64,000 nucleotides of DNA from Warburgia ugandensis (GCA_035236585.1 CP141126.1:13157001-13221000), one strand, 5' to 3'; shown: positions 12,285 through 24,347, numbered from the stretch's first letter. Numbers and translations: made by a program. Notes: generated from the sequence alone by a model not told the origin.

Positions 12285-15044
12285 TATAACGCTCGAGCAA
12301 TTTACTCCATTTTAAACAAAAATTGGACATTTTATAGGAAATGAACTGAGTTAAATGTTTCACTTTATTTAAAATAGTAAACAAAGGAATTTGTGAGAAC
12401 ATGGTACCATTAGATTCTACTCAAAAAATGGAATCCAACGCCTCAAAGAATGCCGAAAACGGAGCTCGTATGAAGAAGTTATGGCCATTTAAAGATTAGG
12501 GGTATTTCTGGAATTTAAACAGAAAAAACAAAAAAGGGCAAAAAATGTAGGGGGCCGTTTTGATAACGGCACCCCTTGTCGTCTTCCACCTCCAGATTTC
12601 TCCAGAAAACCCTCCTTTCACAATTTCTCCAAAAAACACTAGGAAAATGGCGACACCGCCATTGAGGGGCACCGCCTTCTTTCCCCTATAAATACCCCAT
12701 CTCCCCCCTCTTCAAAATCACGTTTTTCCAGTCGTTTGAGACTGGGGTTTCCAGCAAAATCGGAAACCCGTCTCTCTGCAAATTCTGGCAACGGCCAGGC
12801 CCTAGTCGGGCCGGCCATTTTTCCATTCCCTTTCTCCTTTCCGGTCTGGCAATGGGGTTTCCCCCCTTGTTAGAGTTTTCCGGCGAGCAGGCACACCCAC
12901 TGGGGAAAAAGGGCATTCCCAGGCCATAGGTAAGCCGTTCTTACCTTTTCCTCTTCGTTTTGTTTTCCCCAGACCAGATCCACGCTAGATCTGGTCCTTC
13001 CCCAACCGGTTTTTCCAGCTGGAGAAGACAAAGCCGGTTCTAGCCGGCCCTAAACGGAACTAGGCATCCTCCTTTCCCAGCCGTTTTCTAGCCGGGTTCC
13101 TGGCCGAAAAACGCTCCAAGCCGACTTGGGCCGGCCCTGCACGAACAAGGTGTCCCAAGGACGCCGTGCTTCACCTGTGCTTGGGACAGGGTCCCTGGGA
13201 CGGGTTCCAGGTGTATGACAGTGATTACATTGTCCCAGGTGCAGCCTTCGGGTGAGCGCGCTACATGGGGCACGGGTCCTGGCTCGACCAGGATGCATGA
13301 AGTGCCCTGGGAGCTGAGACGCACCAGGCTACACCAAAGGTGCATCCATGCAATGCCATCCAGGATATGCGTCATAGCGCATCGCTTGAGCTTGCATGTG
13401 CGCTTGTAAAATGCGGTCCCTGTCATGGCCTTTGGGCGCGCACGCACGTGAGGCGGTCACGGTTCAACCAGGATGCACGGATGTCCTAGGAACTGGGACA
13501 TGTGGACCCAATGAGACTTTAAAGTTAGGATTAGAGGACAATTTACAAAGTTAACCATGGAATAGTAGATCCACATCATAGGATTTAGCCTGACAATGAA
13601 TTAGGCAAGGACCATGGACCCCAATAGGCAGAGCTAGCAATCTAATATCTAAATGGATTGAAATTAATAAGGACTCCTTGTCCATTCATACCCAGGAGTT
13701 TATAAATGAGACCCAGAGACGGGTTGAGTGATAAAGGATGCGACTCCAGGAGACTTTAAGGTAGGTGCTCTATCGCTACTAGACTTTTTAAAAGAGTCAT
13801 GATTGTTTTGAGAATGCATGTTTTAAGTATAAGTATATGACTTGTTTAGCATGATTTAATTCAGCATACATATGATAAATGCTTTATGCATAGATATGTT
13901 TTGCAAATAATTGCATATATATTATGCATAGATATGTTTTGCAAACAAATGCATATATTGCATGATTTGTGAGCATTGAGTTTTTGAAAGATTGCATGAC
14001 GCTGGAGTGCCTAAAAGACGCTGGGTAGGCAGTTGTGAGGGACCCAAAGAAGACAGGTTTTGAAAAAGAGGTTTTCGCTTGTTTGATATGATATGATTTA
14101 GGCTGATAAGCTCGCAGGCGCTATGCCGAGAGGTTTGGGTTGGCCTCCAGCCTCTACCACTATTAGGTGGATGGGTACCACGCCCAAAAAGGGCAACGTC
14201 CCTACTTCTACTGCATGTGGTACATGGGGCTACCACTGGTGCCACGGCACTGGGTTGAAGTGTCATATGCCCCGTAGAGGCTATGACCGAGTGTCCTCAG
14301 GTACCTGGGGACCACACGGCGGCGAGGTCGTGGGCATAGTTGGACCCTATGGTTTATGGATTTACTTGCATTGCATATGGCATGACATGAGGTTGGTCGC
14401 CCATACCAGATATCCATGAGTTGGATTCAGTGGAGCATCTTATGCATTATGTTTATGATATATGATACTTTCGACTTGGATTATGCTATTCTTAAAGTCG
14501 TCAATATTCCAGTTTGACAGTGGTTTTTAATATCGATATTAAACATGATTGTTTGAACATGCACATGTTTTTTTGAGTATATGATTTTAAACATAGCATA
14601 CATTGCAAAACTAGTAGTAATAGACTCCTACTGAGTATAGTATATACTCACCCTATCCTTAACATTTTTCAGGATAGTTCCATTCACGAGTAGAAGACAC
14701 CTATGTTAGTGCTACGAGCAAGTGAATAAACAAAAGAGATAACTATACATGTGAGTAAACTCTTTACCCTTTGGACATGTATTTGTATTTATTCTGATTG
14801 AAATTTGTGTCTTTGTGTTGGATAGACTTGTGGAAGAACATTTATGATTTCTGAAGTTTTTCAAAAACTACTTTGATTGTTGTGAAAGCAAATAACACTC
14901 GGGGTTTTTAAAATGAGTTTAAAACAAAAGATTTTCCGTTGCATTGCATGGTCTTCATTGCATTGGTTTTCAAATAGGGATGCATCCCGCCTTAGGAATC
15001 AGATATTGCATTTAAAAATGCATGGGAAAACCCGGGTCGTCACA
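12285..15044 (+). mobile_element. Solo Ty3/gypsy LTR (2760 bp) with target duplication CATCA
   Basis: The sequence starts TATAACGCTCGAG, a probable decayed TGTAACG start, and ends CCCGGGTCGTCACA. It is flanked on both sides by CATCA (12280-12284 and 15045-15049). With the insert and one CATCA copy removed, the copia gag frame on the minus strand runs on without a shift, which fixes both ends. It has no coding domains. It resembles the LTR starting at 61924 in layout: an early ATCCAACGCC..CGGAGCTC block, then TCTCCAGAAAA/GGAAAAATTGCCGG-type sequence, then a later region rich in TACC/GGTGG. It is therefore probably the remains of a complete gypsy element after LTR-LTR recombination. Confidence 0.88.
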
Positions 15045-15049
15045 CATCA

Positions 15050-15500
15050 ACACACTCTATTATACAGTCATCAATATCATCAACTTTCTGCCATATTTTC
15101 TATAGTTTTCCAAAATAAGAAATAACAGAACCTCCATTCTAACAGATAAAAATTACCATGCAGTGTAGTTGATAGACTTTTGATGCATTCTGATCGACCA
15201 AATATGTCCATTTGACCCCCTCCCATATTTCGTTTGTTATAGCCAATTGAAAAAAAGGGAGATCTATATCTTTTGTCATTGCATCAAGAAGCCATGATTT
15301 CACCAAGCAGTTTTCATCCTTCCATGTTTCATATTTCTCCGAATGAACATTTGTCAGTGCAACCTTCGTATTCAAAATAAAACCTCAGTGTTTCCTCCCA
15401 CATATCCTATTTTGAGCATTCAATGACCATTCAATATGATTGGTGCCATCAAACCATTTTGGAGTGATTAGAGAAGAAGTTTCCCGCATATAGAACCCAA
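15050..15500 (-). pseudogene. Copia gag N-terminal part
   Basis: The minus-strand frame at 15375-15139 contains YETWKDENCLVKSWLLDAM and EIWEGVK..YLVDQNASKVYQL, typical of copia Gag (UBN2-like capsid region). It continues in broken frame to 15050 (GGSVISYFGKL) and then, across the inserted solo LTR, at 12279. The poor start region near 15500-15650 lies just after the primer binding site. It is the front half of the gag gene whose back half is at 12245-11940. Confidence 0.85.
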
Positions 15501-15691
15501 CCAATATAGTAGTAGATTTATTCTTCTTTAGAGAATCATTACCACTTTCTTTTAAATCAGTCATGGTGGAAAAGACACTAAAATTTTTTTTTGCAATGGA
15601 ATGATAAGAATAGAAACAAAAATTGTAAACACAAGACCAAAATTCAATTCCTAAGATAAAGAAGAGGAGATTGACCCATGCTCTGATACCA

Positions 15692-15909
15692 TCTCAAAGA
15701 ACACAATTGTGAAATAATTTTCTAATAATTTCCTTCATTGTTATTCTCCATTATATAAAATACGTAAGAGGTACATATACAAGGAAAGAACAATTGAAGC
15801 AATTACAAAATAATGCCTACGAATAATGCAGGAAATATATTATAATTAAGAGAAATAAAGGTAATTACTTATTAAGCAGGTTGACCATATCAAATCCTTA
15901 ATTCTAGCA
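15692..15909 (-). repeat. Copia 5' LTR (218 bp)
   Basis: Direct repeat of 8328-8579 with several deletions, hence shorter. On the minus strand it begins TGCTAGAATTAAGGATTTG, ends GTTCTTTGAGA and is followed at once by the tRNA-Met primer binding site. The outer flank is target duplication TCATG (15910-15914). Confidence 0.9.
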
Positions 15910-18041
15910 TCATGTGCATGAGTTATTTGGTTAATCCAACATCATATGCATAAGCTATTGTTTAATTCAAGGTCATGCATGTAGTTTAATCTTGATCCAT
16001 TTCATATGCTCTAGTTTTGGTTTTAGATGCTTGCGCACCATGGCTTCCGAGCTCCAACTTCATACCCTCTATTGATTCATTTTGGTATAACCACACCATG
16101 TTTTCTAATCTCGTTAATTGATTATTTGAACATAAAAGCATCGTCTATAACCATTTAAAATCTCATTCATTGATTTATTTTGATATGCGCACCAAACTTA
16201 ATTGGTTCTTACTTGGCATAACATATATGATGAGTATGATGATTGCATTGAATAATTCTACATGTGCATGTTAAGGACGTTGTAAGATAGTTTTGGTTCA
16301 TGAAAAGTGAACTTCATAGGCACGGATAGGTAGTTCAACATTAATAAGATGATGGTTATAATTAGATGTATACATGGTAATAAGTTCAGTTTGTAAATGT
16401 ACACATGATGAAAAGATAATTAAAGGCATCATGGTTACTGCTTGATTTTAACATGTGTATGATCAAATAGTTGCATGGCATGCATGTGCATGTTTGAGGC
16501 ATTGAGTGCTATAACGTGCTAAAAATGCTTGCTTGAAAATATATAAATTGTATGATGGCATGGTTGCATAGTATTATGGCAAACACGTTTTGGATTTTCA
16601 AGATTTTATGATGAGACACTCGAACGGTTTTGATTATTTATGTTATCGCATACATCTCCCGTTCCATATGAACATTTGTAGTTGGCACTTCATAATTGTT
16701 TTGGAATTAGGCACACTGTACCTATTTACGAGACCCATGTTTTAACAATGCATACATTGTAATATAAGTATCGTGAGCACCACCACTGTTATACAAATTT
16801 CTTTCAAACCATGATATGTTGATCGTGACTTTGTGTTATTCACTCCAAGGAGTGTTTATATGATTGTACCATAAATATGTTATCAGAACTATGCTGAGAC
16901 TCTTTGTTGTCATGTGTGAGGAGTGATTGAACCATGACTCCGTATGAATTTTCATGAGAAATATTTTAATGAATGAAAATTAGGCGACTTTGGAGAGTTA
17001 TGCCTAACCTAAAATTAGGCAACTTGTAAGTATTGAGCCTAGCCTAGGGCAAGTTGTAAGACCTCTCTTGTTGCTATTCTAGGAGTACAGTTGGCCATTG
17101 GTACATTGAAAAGAAAATTTGATACCTACTTGAAGTAAAGGCTTTTGTGCATTTGGAAGGATCATAGGACCATCATTCAATGTGATTTGTTCTCCACAAT
17201 GAGGACCAGCGTAGGTCGTGCCGTATCCACAATCAAACATAGGCAGGAGATGTTGGTTTTCTCTACGTGCATAGCAGCTAAATTGTGATATGGACATTAA
17301 TTATATGTCAATCAACCTTGAGGGATTTAAACCATTTGCCTTTTATGGCCCTACTAGGATGCTGCTATGTGATTTTGATTGGTATTATATGACATGTTTC
17401 AGACATTGGGAATAATTGCTAATGCATTTTCTCTAACAGAATATGATTCATGGAACCTTACATGATTCATCGTGGATTTTGAATTTTAAATATTACTGAG
17501 GTTGATAATGCATATTATGTTTCAATTACTAAGAACATTCTGATACGCATTCATGAGCTTTTTTACATATTTTTATCTAGCCTAGAATTTCTCACTGAGT
17601 TCCCATACTCACCCCCACCAATAATTTATGGTCAATCTTCTGGTAAGAAGTGAGAATTAAAGCGTTGCAGGAGGGTCAGGAACAATGAGAGACAAAGTAC
17701 GAGAATGAATAAGTTACCTTAATTTGTTTTAAACTAATATTGAACATTAAGAATAGTAATGTAATGAGATAATGAATTTTATTATGAATATTAGAATTTG
17801 TCATATAGTTATAGTTTCATTATGGGTGTTTGGGCTGTGAATAGTGGGTCATAGCAGTACTGTTCCCATGCACTTATTTTGATTATATATGGAGTTTTGA
17901 TGAAACACCCAGGTTAGAAGGATAGTCTTGAAAAATAATATATATAATATGTTTTTTAAAATATTAAAAAAAATACTTAGGATCCTGCTCATTTCCAAAG
18001 CAATTTTTTTAAAACTAATTTCTGAAACCCAGGGCGCCACA
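15910..18041 (+). repeat. LTR-like non-coding repeat, copy 2
   Basis: No gene. From about 16900 it matches 44630-45759 well: GAGACTCTTTG, TGATTGAACC.TGACTCC, AATTAGGC.ACT, TGTGATTTGTTCTCC and GGGTCATAGCAGTACTGTTC landmarks in the same order. It ends AAACCCAGGGCGCCACACA near 18041, just before an AG microsatellite. Its left part probably continues at 7335-8322 across the copia insertion. LTR identity is inferred from size, lack of coding and the gypsy-like end. Confidence 0.6.
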
Positions 18042-18046
18042 CACTT

Positions 18047-18064
18047 AGAGAGAGAGAGAGAGAG
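18047..18064. repeat. (AG)n microsatellite
   Basis: A run of eight to nine AG dinucleotides directly follows the end of LTR-like repeat copy 2. Confidence 0.9.
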
Positions 18065-18176
18065 GAAATTATTTGCTGCAATTTTGATGTAGTGGTGTGT
18101 TGCATGAAGTTTTCTCTCTTAGGTTCGCTTTGTATATTTTCTTAATAATTTATGACGTTCATTAGATTTGCCATTT

Positions 18177-18590
18177 CTCAAGATGAAGGGATACTAAAGA
18201 TCTCATCCAATAGACACCTCTAAGGTAGGCTCGTTCTAGCTAAAATGTGAATGATAGAGAGTGGTACCCTTTAGAGGTGGAAGGAGTCCACCTTAGAAGA
18301 TCCCCATTGGATGAGATCATTGAGTATCCTCCATCTTGAGGAGGAAGGGCAAATCTAATAAATGACTTGGATTCTCTAAAAAGCACAAAATTTGGGCTCA
18401 AGAGGGAAATTTGCTCCTCCTCAAGATAGAGAGTTACCAAAGAACTGTGACCTTTAAGGTGGGCCTTATCTAGTTGAAATGTGAATGATTTTAACATAAA
18501 TCAGTCTCTATCATCCACATTTCACCTGAAAGGAGCTTACTTTAAAGATGCCTGTCGGATGAGATCTTTGATAACTCTCCATCTTGAGGA
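18177..18590. mobile_element. MITE-like element of four alternately inverted 80-bp modules
   Basis: Four related modules of about 77-85 bp occur in alternating orientation: 18177-18261 (inverted), 18262-18345 (direct), 18414-18490 (inverted) and 18506-18590 (direct). Each direct module contains GGATGAGATC.TTGA followed by CTC.ATCTTGAGGA; inverted ones carry the complement. Each neighbouring pair could fold into a hairpin. There is no coding capacity. A miniature inverted-repeat transposon that duplicated internally is the simplest reading. A clear target duplication was not found. Confidence 0.6.
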
Positions 18591-18593
18591 AGG

Positions 18594-21260
18594 ACAAACC
18601 CAAATTTCCCCATCACATGTTTCATCTTCGATCTTGGGCTAGTCTTGCGAGTTTTAGAAAATGGACTGTCATATTTAGCTATTTAAAAATGGGCCGAGAA
18701 GCAGTTTACCCATGTTGACACTCAGAATTACTAATCCAAGGATGATATTTCTGTAACATGACTCATGGGACCAAAACTTGTTCCGTATGCTCTGTTTTAC
18801 AGTTTTACTCCTGCAGGACCATAAAATCGCTCCTCTCTTACTGGCATTATAGATTCTAAAGTTGCAGATCATGACCTCATAGGTGGAGGATCCCAGTGCA
18901 TTGGATGTGTAAGAGGAGGATCGATAGTGTTTTATTCGGATTTACGATATGAATTAGAGTTTGAAGCTATTGAGAATGATCTAATTATATATAAAAGAAA
19001 GGCAAAGTCGGTGCCTAGAGCTTAGCAGATCTTCCTACATATGCTACCTTTTTATTTAATCACGGGAGCATCCATCCCAGGTAAAAGCTAAAAAGATGGT
19101 CGCTGTCGCACTCTTTGCTATAACAGGCGTTTCGGAGCTCCTATGTGCTTCGCGAACCCGCACTATCGAATCTGCAGTCTAACTGGTGGCCACAAACCAC
19201 CCAATTAATTACTGCCTACCTAAGAGTACCAGATTGGATAATCTTAGCACTGATTTATGGTGCCCAATTTCGGGTTTCGCCAACAAAATGCAAGCCGTTG
19301 GTTTTTGTTGGACTTTATGTGTGGCTCGCCACCTGATGGAAGATCTATGAGATAAGAGGTCATCGTTTCACTTGCATTTCCTCTTGCAAGCCCAAGAAGT
19401 AGAGCATCAAGCTACATACTGATAGTACTGGTTGGTCCTTTAGGGGTTTTGCTTGTTCGTCCTCGTTAAAATTAAATTTGATGGCAGTCCCTACTCCCTA
19501 CTCCATCAAATCCATTTCGATCTAGGCCCTCTCATGCTTAAATCTCATAGCCAGGCAATTTAGTTTCTTTATGTGATGCTACTATGTCATAGTTACCTCG
19601 AGGGATCCACTTCTACATCGTGCATGGTCGATTCAAATCACCACATTGGACGTACCATACCCCCAAAATCACTCAATGAGACAAGCTAGCGCCTAATGAA
19701 CTGTGCTTTTACATATCCTAATCTTAGTTCAAGAAATCCGACCAATTTACTTGGTATTTGTCTAAGCAAATTATCCTATCAGTGACTAAACTGTAGGTTG
19801 AATTTCATCCAATAGTTTTCATCTAGTGAAACAAGTTAATCATGATTCCAGGAAAAGTACAAAGTATTATCTATGTACCATGATTCCGGGCAAAGTTGAG
19901 AATACTAGCAAGATTTACTTTTATTTTTCCAGTGATTTTCAATATTGGTCAATCCTCCAGTAGAGTGCACTCTCATGGTAAGTAACCGTAACCCCTTTTA
20001 CATAATGGGCCCGCTTTTGGTTGGACCAGTTGGTTCTTTTATGGAGATCTCTTCCTTCTCTTTGGGATCGAACATCAATTGCAACGATTCGATATATAGC
20101 TCATGTCGATGAACAATGGCCAACCGTATAGGAGGTGTTTTTTCTCATCTGGCTCGAGATTAGGTATCTCGTATAACAACCCAAGTCAACAGTGGTGCAA
20201 CTCCACTTCTGTATGATGGGCCTTACATATCATTGATCCTAATTCATCTGATTCTCTAACTTTGGATATCTAATAGCTAATCATGCTAAAAGGGAGCCAT
20301 TAGCATTAAAGAAATGAATAGCTTTTTGGTTTGTTGAATGCAATCCGTTGCTTACGTAGAGTTTTTTGACAGTCGGTGTCTACCAATATGAAAGCACCAT
20401 TTCTTGTATGCCAGAGATGCCATTTTGGCTTTCGACACAACTTTTCAATTGGTAGATATCTAAACCCAGGAGAGTCGGATGAACAGTATGGATTGAATAA
20501 ATGATATGTAAGGCACAATATACAGAATTGGAGGAGTTATACAGCTATTGGGATGTTTTGCATCTATTCCTCGGGAGAAAATGTAGTTTGCATGTTGAAT
20601 GTGAACAGTTGGCTTAACCAAAGAATCTATCCATTTGTATCCAATAAGCAAAATTACATTTTTCTGATACTAGAAGCGTCCAAGCTTCGTTGTTTCAAGC
20701 CAACTAATCTCGGATCTCCAAGGTCAGAAAATCAGATGTACAAGCCAAATCAACAGAAAGATGGAGCCCATAATGTAAAAAATAGGGTCATCGTGATAAC
20801 CTAACGTAACCTCGCGCCCTATACGTTACAGCTAGCGTTCCTTTTCCGTATTGTAACTTAAGGGCGAGGCGCGACCTTACTCAAGCTACTGGGGGCACCT
20901 TATTTTTACTTAATGGGCTCCAACTTTGGTCGAGCCTGCTTGTTCCTCGGATTTCTCCCTTTTTGGGTGTATAAGATCCCAAAATCAAGCCGGATGGACG
21001 AGTCTAGCATCCGAAAAAGAGTTGCACCGATCTTCAAAATTGGACGTTTATATACTTTAAAAAGCTAACATTATTCAATTACCACAGATAATTATTGCTA
21101 TATGCTAGAATCATCCCATGATTCCCATCGGCGTGAGTTTTTCTGCTCCTAGAAATGAGTTAGAGAAATATGATGAACGGGCCGGATCTGGAGCCTTTAG
21201 AGCATTCTTCTTTAACTAATCATTATTTGAACAAAGATAAATTCAATAAGATTGACTGAG
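18594..21260. other. No recognisable gene
   Basis: Open frames here are short (up to about 83 codons) and match nothing I recognise. There is no repeated block shared with the rest of the window that I can see. A CG-rich patch at about 20800-20880 has paired words TCGCGCCCT and AGGGCGAGG, possibly a small decayed inverted repeat. The right part merges into the upstream region of the root cap gene. Confidence 0.5.
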
Positions 21261-21631
21261 TGATGGTTGATCTTTGTGTCACCAAAGCCCCTTCGTCCTA
21301 ATTTGATAAAAGTCACGATTAAGCCTGGAATCCACGACAATCATCCAAAGGAAAACGAAAGAAGACATGCAGCCAATGGAAATGGTAACGTCCCGACTGT
21401 TTCAGCAATTGGTACATGGGCACAATTTAACAGAGGACTTCCTCCTTGAAATGGAATAAAGGCCACATGGCCAACACGGCCACCACATTTCATGCACGCA
21501 AAGAAGCATCTCAACTTGTCAAACAAGCAAAGCAACGGACGAGAGCCTCCTTAAGCCTAGGCTTTTGCAATGCAACTCCTTCCATACACCTTAATGCATG
21601 TCATTCTCTCTTTGCAATGCACTGCACCTCC

Positions 21632-21641
21632 CCTATAAATG
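21632..21641 (+). promoter_or_regulatory. TATA box of root cap gene
   Basis: CCTATAAATG lies about 85 bp before the ATG at 21723, a normal distance for a plant TATA box plus a short 5' leader of roughly 55 bases. Confidence 0.65.
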
Positions 21642-21722
21642 GGGCAGTGCACCAAGCGCTCTTCAGAAAATCAGCTAACCTTGTAATTAACAAGCTGATC
21701 GAGGGTTGTAAGAGCTGTTTTA

Positions 21723-23351
21723 ATGGCTCGAGTCTTGCTAGGTATTGTTCTTTGTGTTTTCCTTATGATGGTGTTGGCAAAGGCCGCTGCACCATATCGC
21801 AAGAAAGTGAAGTGCAGAGATCCATACTACAAGCGTTGCTACAATTTGGAACACTGGTGCCCAAAACACTGCCCTGGTGACTGTGAGGTGGAGTGCCACT
21901 CCTGCAAGCCCTACTGCAGTAAGTGCTCATTTCACATTTTCTACTGTATGTCGTTCTATCTATAAGAGTATAATGTGATTATGTCTCTGTGTGTGCGCGT
22001 GCGGGCGTGAGGGAGAGAATCCTTGCTCATCCTGGCATTTACCTGAAGAGTAATAAAAAGTCCTTAAATCATCCTAGTTAGTATCTGCGATCCCTATCAG
22101 TCGGCGGATGCAATATATAGATGATGGTACTTCACTTTATCCTAGGGCACATAAAAGATGGAAGGGTCACCAAAAGCATTATTAAGATTGGCGTTTCTAT
22201 GATGCAAAGTTTCATGGACTACGCGCCAAAGGGCTCCACCATGGGATCTACATGTGCCAAAAATTACAGCGGTCGGACGGTTGACCGTACAACTCAAGAG
22301 AGCTTCCATTTCGTTTTATGCACGTTATTGTGCTGCTTTTTCCTAACAGGGCCAAAGCTTAGGATTGTCTCATTGTGACAGTGAGCACTCCTTTAAAAAG
22401 TGCAAAATGAAGTAAAGGGGCTATAATTTAAACGAATGATTTATGCTTATTGTTTCCCTCACGGAAATGAAAAAACAACCTTTTTGTGTCAAACCAAAAT
22501 AGCTGACTCTCGCAATTGTTTTTGTATGGACGTATCCAAATTAGGTTCGTGCATCTGACTGTGTGATTACGTCTCTATGTTCTACAGCATGCGATAAACC
22601 AGGAGCAGTATGCCAGGACCCACGCTTCATCGGTGGTGATGGAATCACCTTCTATTTCCACGGCCGTAAAGACAGAGATTTCTGCCTCCTCTCTGATTCC
22701 AATCTCCATATTAACGCCCATTTCATCGGCAAAAGAAACCCCGACATGAAGAGAGATTTCACCTGGGTCCAATCTATCGGAGTTCTCTTCAATAATCACA
22801 AACTCTGCATCGGCGCAAAGAAAACCGCTGCATGGGACAACTCGGTCGACCGCCTGGCTATTGTCTTTGATGGTGAATCGATCTCCCTCCCACGGGAATC
22901 AGGTGCTAGGTGGCAATCAGCTAACTCTCCAAGTGCGTCTATCTCCCGATCGCGTAACACTAATGCCATCATCGTTGAGGTTGAAGATAGCTTCAAGATC
23001 AAAGCTACCGTGGTTCCCATCACGGAAGAAGAATCAAGAGTGCATGGTTATGGGATCACCGAAGGTGACTGCTTTGCGCACTTGGAGCTTGGGTTTAAGT
23101 TCTACTCGCTTACAGCCGACGTTCATGGTGTATTGGGCCAGACCTATGCTGAGGCCTACACTAGTAGAGTGAAGATGTCGGCTAAAATGCCGATAATGGG
23201 TGGCGAGAGCGAATTCTCCTCATCCAGTCTTTTCACAGCTGATTGTTCGGTTGCTCGCTTTGGCAAAGGAGGGCTTGCCCAGGTGACAGAATACGCGAGC
23301 TTAGAGTGTGGTAGTGGCATGACGGACCACGGAATTGTCTGCAAGAAATAG
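21723..23351 (+). CDS. Root cap domain (LEA-like) secreted protein, two exons
   Basis: Exon 1 is 21723-21918 and exon 2 is 22588-23351, with donor GTAAGT at 21919 and acceptor CTACAG ending 22587. The join is phase 1 and gives 319 codons. Residues 1-23 form a hydrophobic signal peptide (MARVLLGIVLCVFLMMV...). Residues about 24-75 are Cys-rich (CPKHCPGDCEVECHSCKPYC, then CDKPGAVCQDP). The rest is the root cap domain: GGDGITFYFHGRKD, FCLLSD, HINAHFIGKRN, FTWVQSIGVLF, and GQTYAEAY near the end. Family members are secreted and expressed in root caps and other tissues; their biochemical activity is unknown. Domain order and length fit complete family members, so the gene looks intact. The start is the only in-frame ATG before the signal peptide. 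Confidence 0.93.
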
Positions 23352-23446
23352 AGATATTTTGCTTTGTGGATCTTTGCATGGAGACAAGTTTGTGTATGTC
23401 AAAAAGACTTGGGTTTGGTGTGTACCACTATAACACATACCTGAGA

Positions 23447-23452
23447 AATAAA
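23447..23452 (+). terminator. Poly(A) signal of root cap gene
   Basis: AATAAA lies 96 bp after the stop codon and is followed by GT/T-rich sequence (a T run at 23477-23486). This fits a plant polyadenylation region. Confidence 0.6.
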
Positions 23453-23459
23453 AAGTCCG

Positions 23460-23970
23460 TTTGAATTAGAAGGGCCTTTTTTTTCTCTCTTCCTTTTCTT
23501 TTTTAAGTTAATCCGAGAACATAGTAATGCCTCCGGTTGAAGCTTGAAACCGTTTTGAATAAAATATATAAATTTGAAAAAAAGCTTTGCTCAACAATCC
23601 AGTAGACACCTTTTAGGCCCATTTGATGGGATGGATCGGTTTATGCAATTGCTGAATGCAATCTAATATTGTCATTGATCCAACGTGATTCAATGACGGA
23701 AGCCATCTTGATTTCTGTTAACCTTTTGTCTTGGGGGACGTTTGCTCGAAAATGGGACGGGACTATATGGAATGCTTCACATGAGAGTTTTGTACCATCA
23801 TGTCCTCTTGGTTACACATAAATGTGTCTACGTGAAAACTGAAAAAATAACAATTGGATACCTTGGGGAGTTTGGAAAAATTAGTAATATTATTCTAATA
23901 TTGTTGGAAAATGGATACTTCAAGTTTCCACTACCAGGCTGAAAATATCTTTCTTATACATGTTTGTGCA
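23460..23970. other. 3' flank of root cap gene; no gene recognised
   Basis: Short AT-rich open frames only. The last 100 bases before 23971 may belong to the LINE relic that continues at 29192, because the copia element with target duplication TGTGG lies between them. That link is inferred. Confidence 0.4.
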
Positions 23971-23975
23971 TGTGG

Positions 23976-24333
23976 TGTTGGTCCAGCCCCATTTTCAGGC
24001 GGCCGCCGTATTCAACGGTGGCGGGCGCAGCAGTCGGTGCCGACTGCTCACTTCAACAGCGGCAGGCGCCGCCGTCGGCCACCGCCACCGACCACTGACT
24101 TTGTATAAAACGGGTTAAAAATTAGGCCCTAAAATTCTCTATAAATAGGGATACCAAGAGGGCAAGGTGCAGAACCCATTCCTCTGTAAAAATCCCCGTG
24201 TATACCTCTCTGTAAAAATCCGTTTTCATAGTGAAATTATTCTCTCCTGTGGACGTAGGCTTATTGGCCGAACCACGTTAAACTCTGTGTTTTTGTGTGT
24301 ATGATCTTGGGCGGGGACTGAAAATCCCCAACA
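23976..24333 (+). repeat. Copia 5' LTR (358 bp)
   Basis: Starts TGTTGGTCCAGCCCC and ends AAAATCCCCAACA. It contains TATAAATAGGG at about 24140, a likely promoter for the element RNA. The GC-rich U3 carries a 9+9 bp perfect inverted repeat at 24029-24048. Confidence 0.95.
24133..24146 (+). promoter_or_regulatory. LTR TATA box
   Basis: The CTATAAATAGGG word inside the 5' LTR, present identically in the 3' LTR, is the expected core promoter of the genomic RNA. Confidence 0.6.
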
Positions 24334-24335
24334 AG

Positions 24336-24347
24336 TGGTATCAGAGC
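24336..24347 (+). other. tRNA-Met primer binding site
   Basis: TGGTATCAGAGC, two bases after the 5' LTR, is complementary to the 3' end of plant initiator tRNA-Met and is the usual start of copia minus-strand DNA synthesis. Confidence 0.9.

Larger units (their letters stand above)
8328..15909 (-). mobile_element. Ty1/copia element, degenerate, nested host of a solo gypsy LTR
   Basis: Full-length copia element on the minus strand, bounded by direct LTRs and a 5-bp target duplication TCATG (8323-8327 and 15910-15914). The primer binding site, complementary to initiator tRNA-Met, is the reverse complement of 15679-15691 (TGGTATCAGAGCA). The polypurine tract lies at about 8580-8595. In its coding direction the LTRs start TG and end GA, a non-canonical terminus. 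Without the inserted LTR (12285-15044) the element is about 4.8 kb, the usual copia size. Stops and frameshifts run through all domains. Confidence 0.9.

Noticed and set aside
12686..13447. Several minus-strand open frames of 76-119 codons
   Set aside because: They lie in the GC-rich part of the solo gypsy LTR, have low-complexity composition and overlap each other; no domain is recognisable.
14123..14419. Open frame of 98 codons rich in Gly and Trp
   Set aside because: It lies inside the solo LTR in a segment rich in GGTACC-like words; no family resemblance.
22861..23172. Open frame of 103 codons overlapping the root cap gene
   Set aside because: Out-of-frame shadow of exon 2, which has strong domain support.
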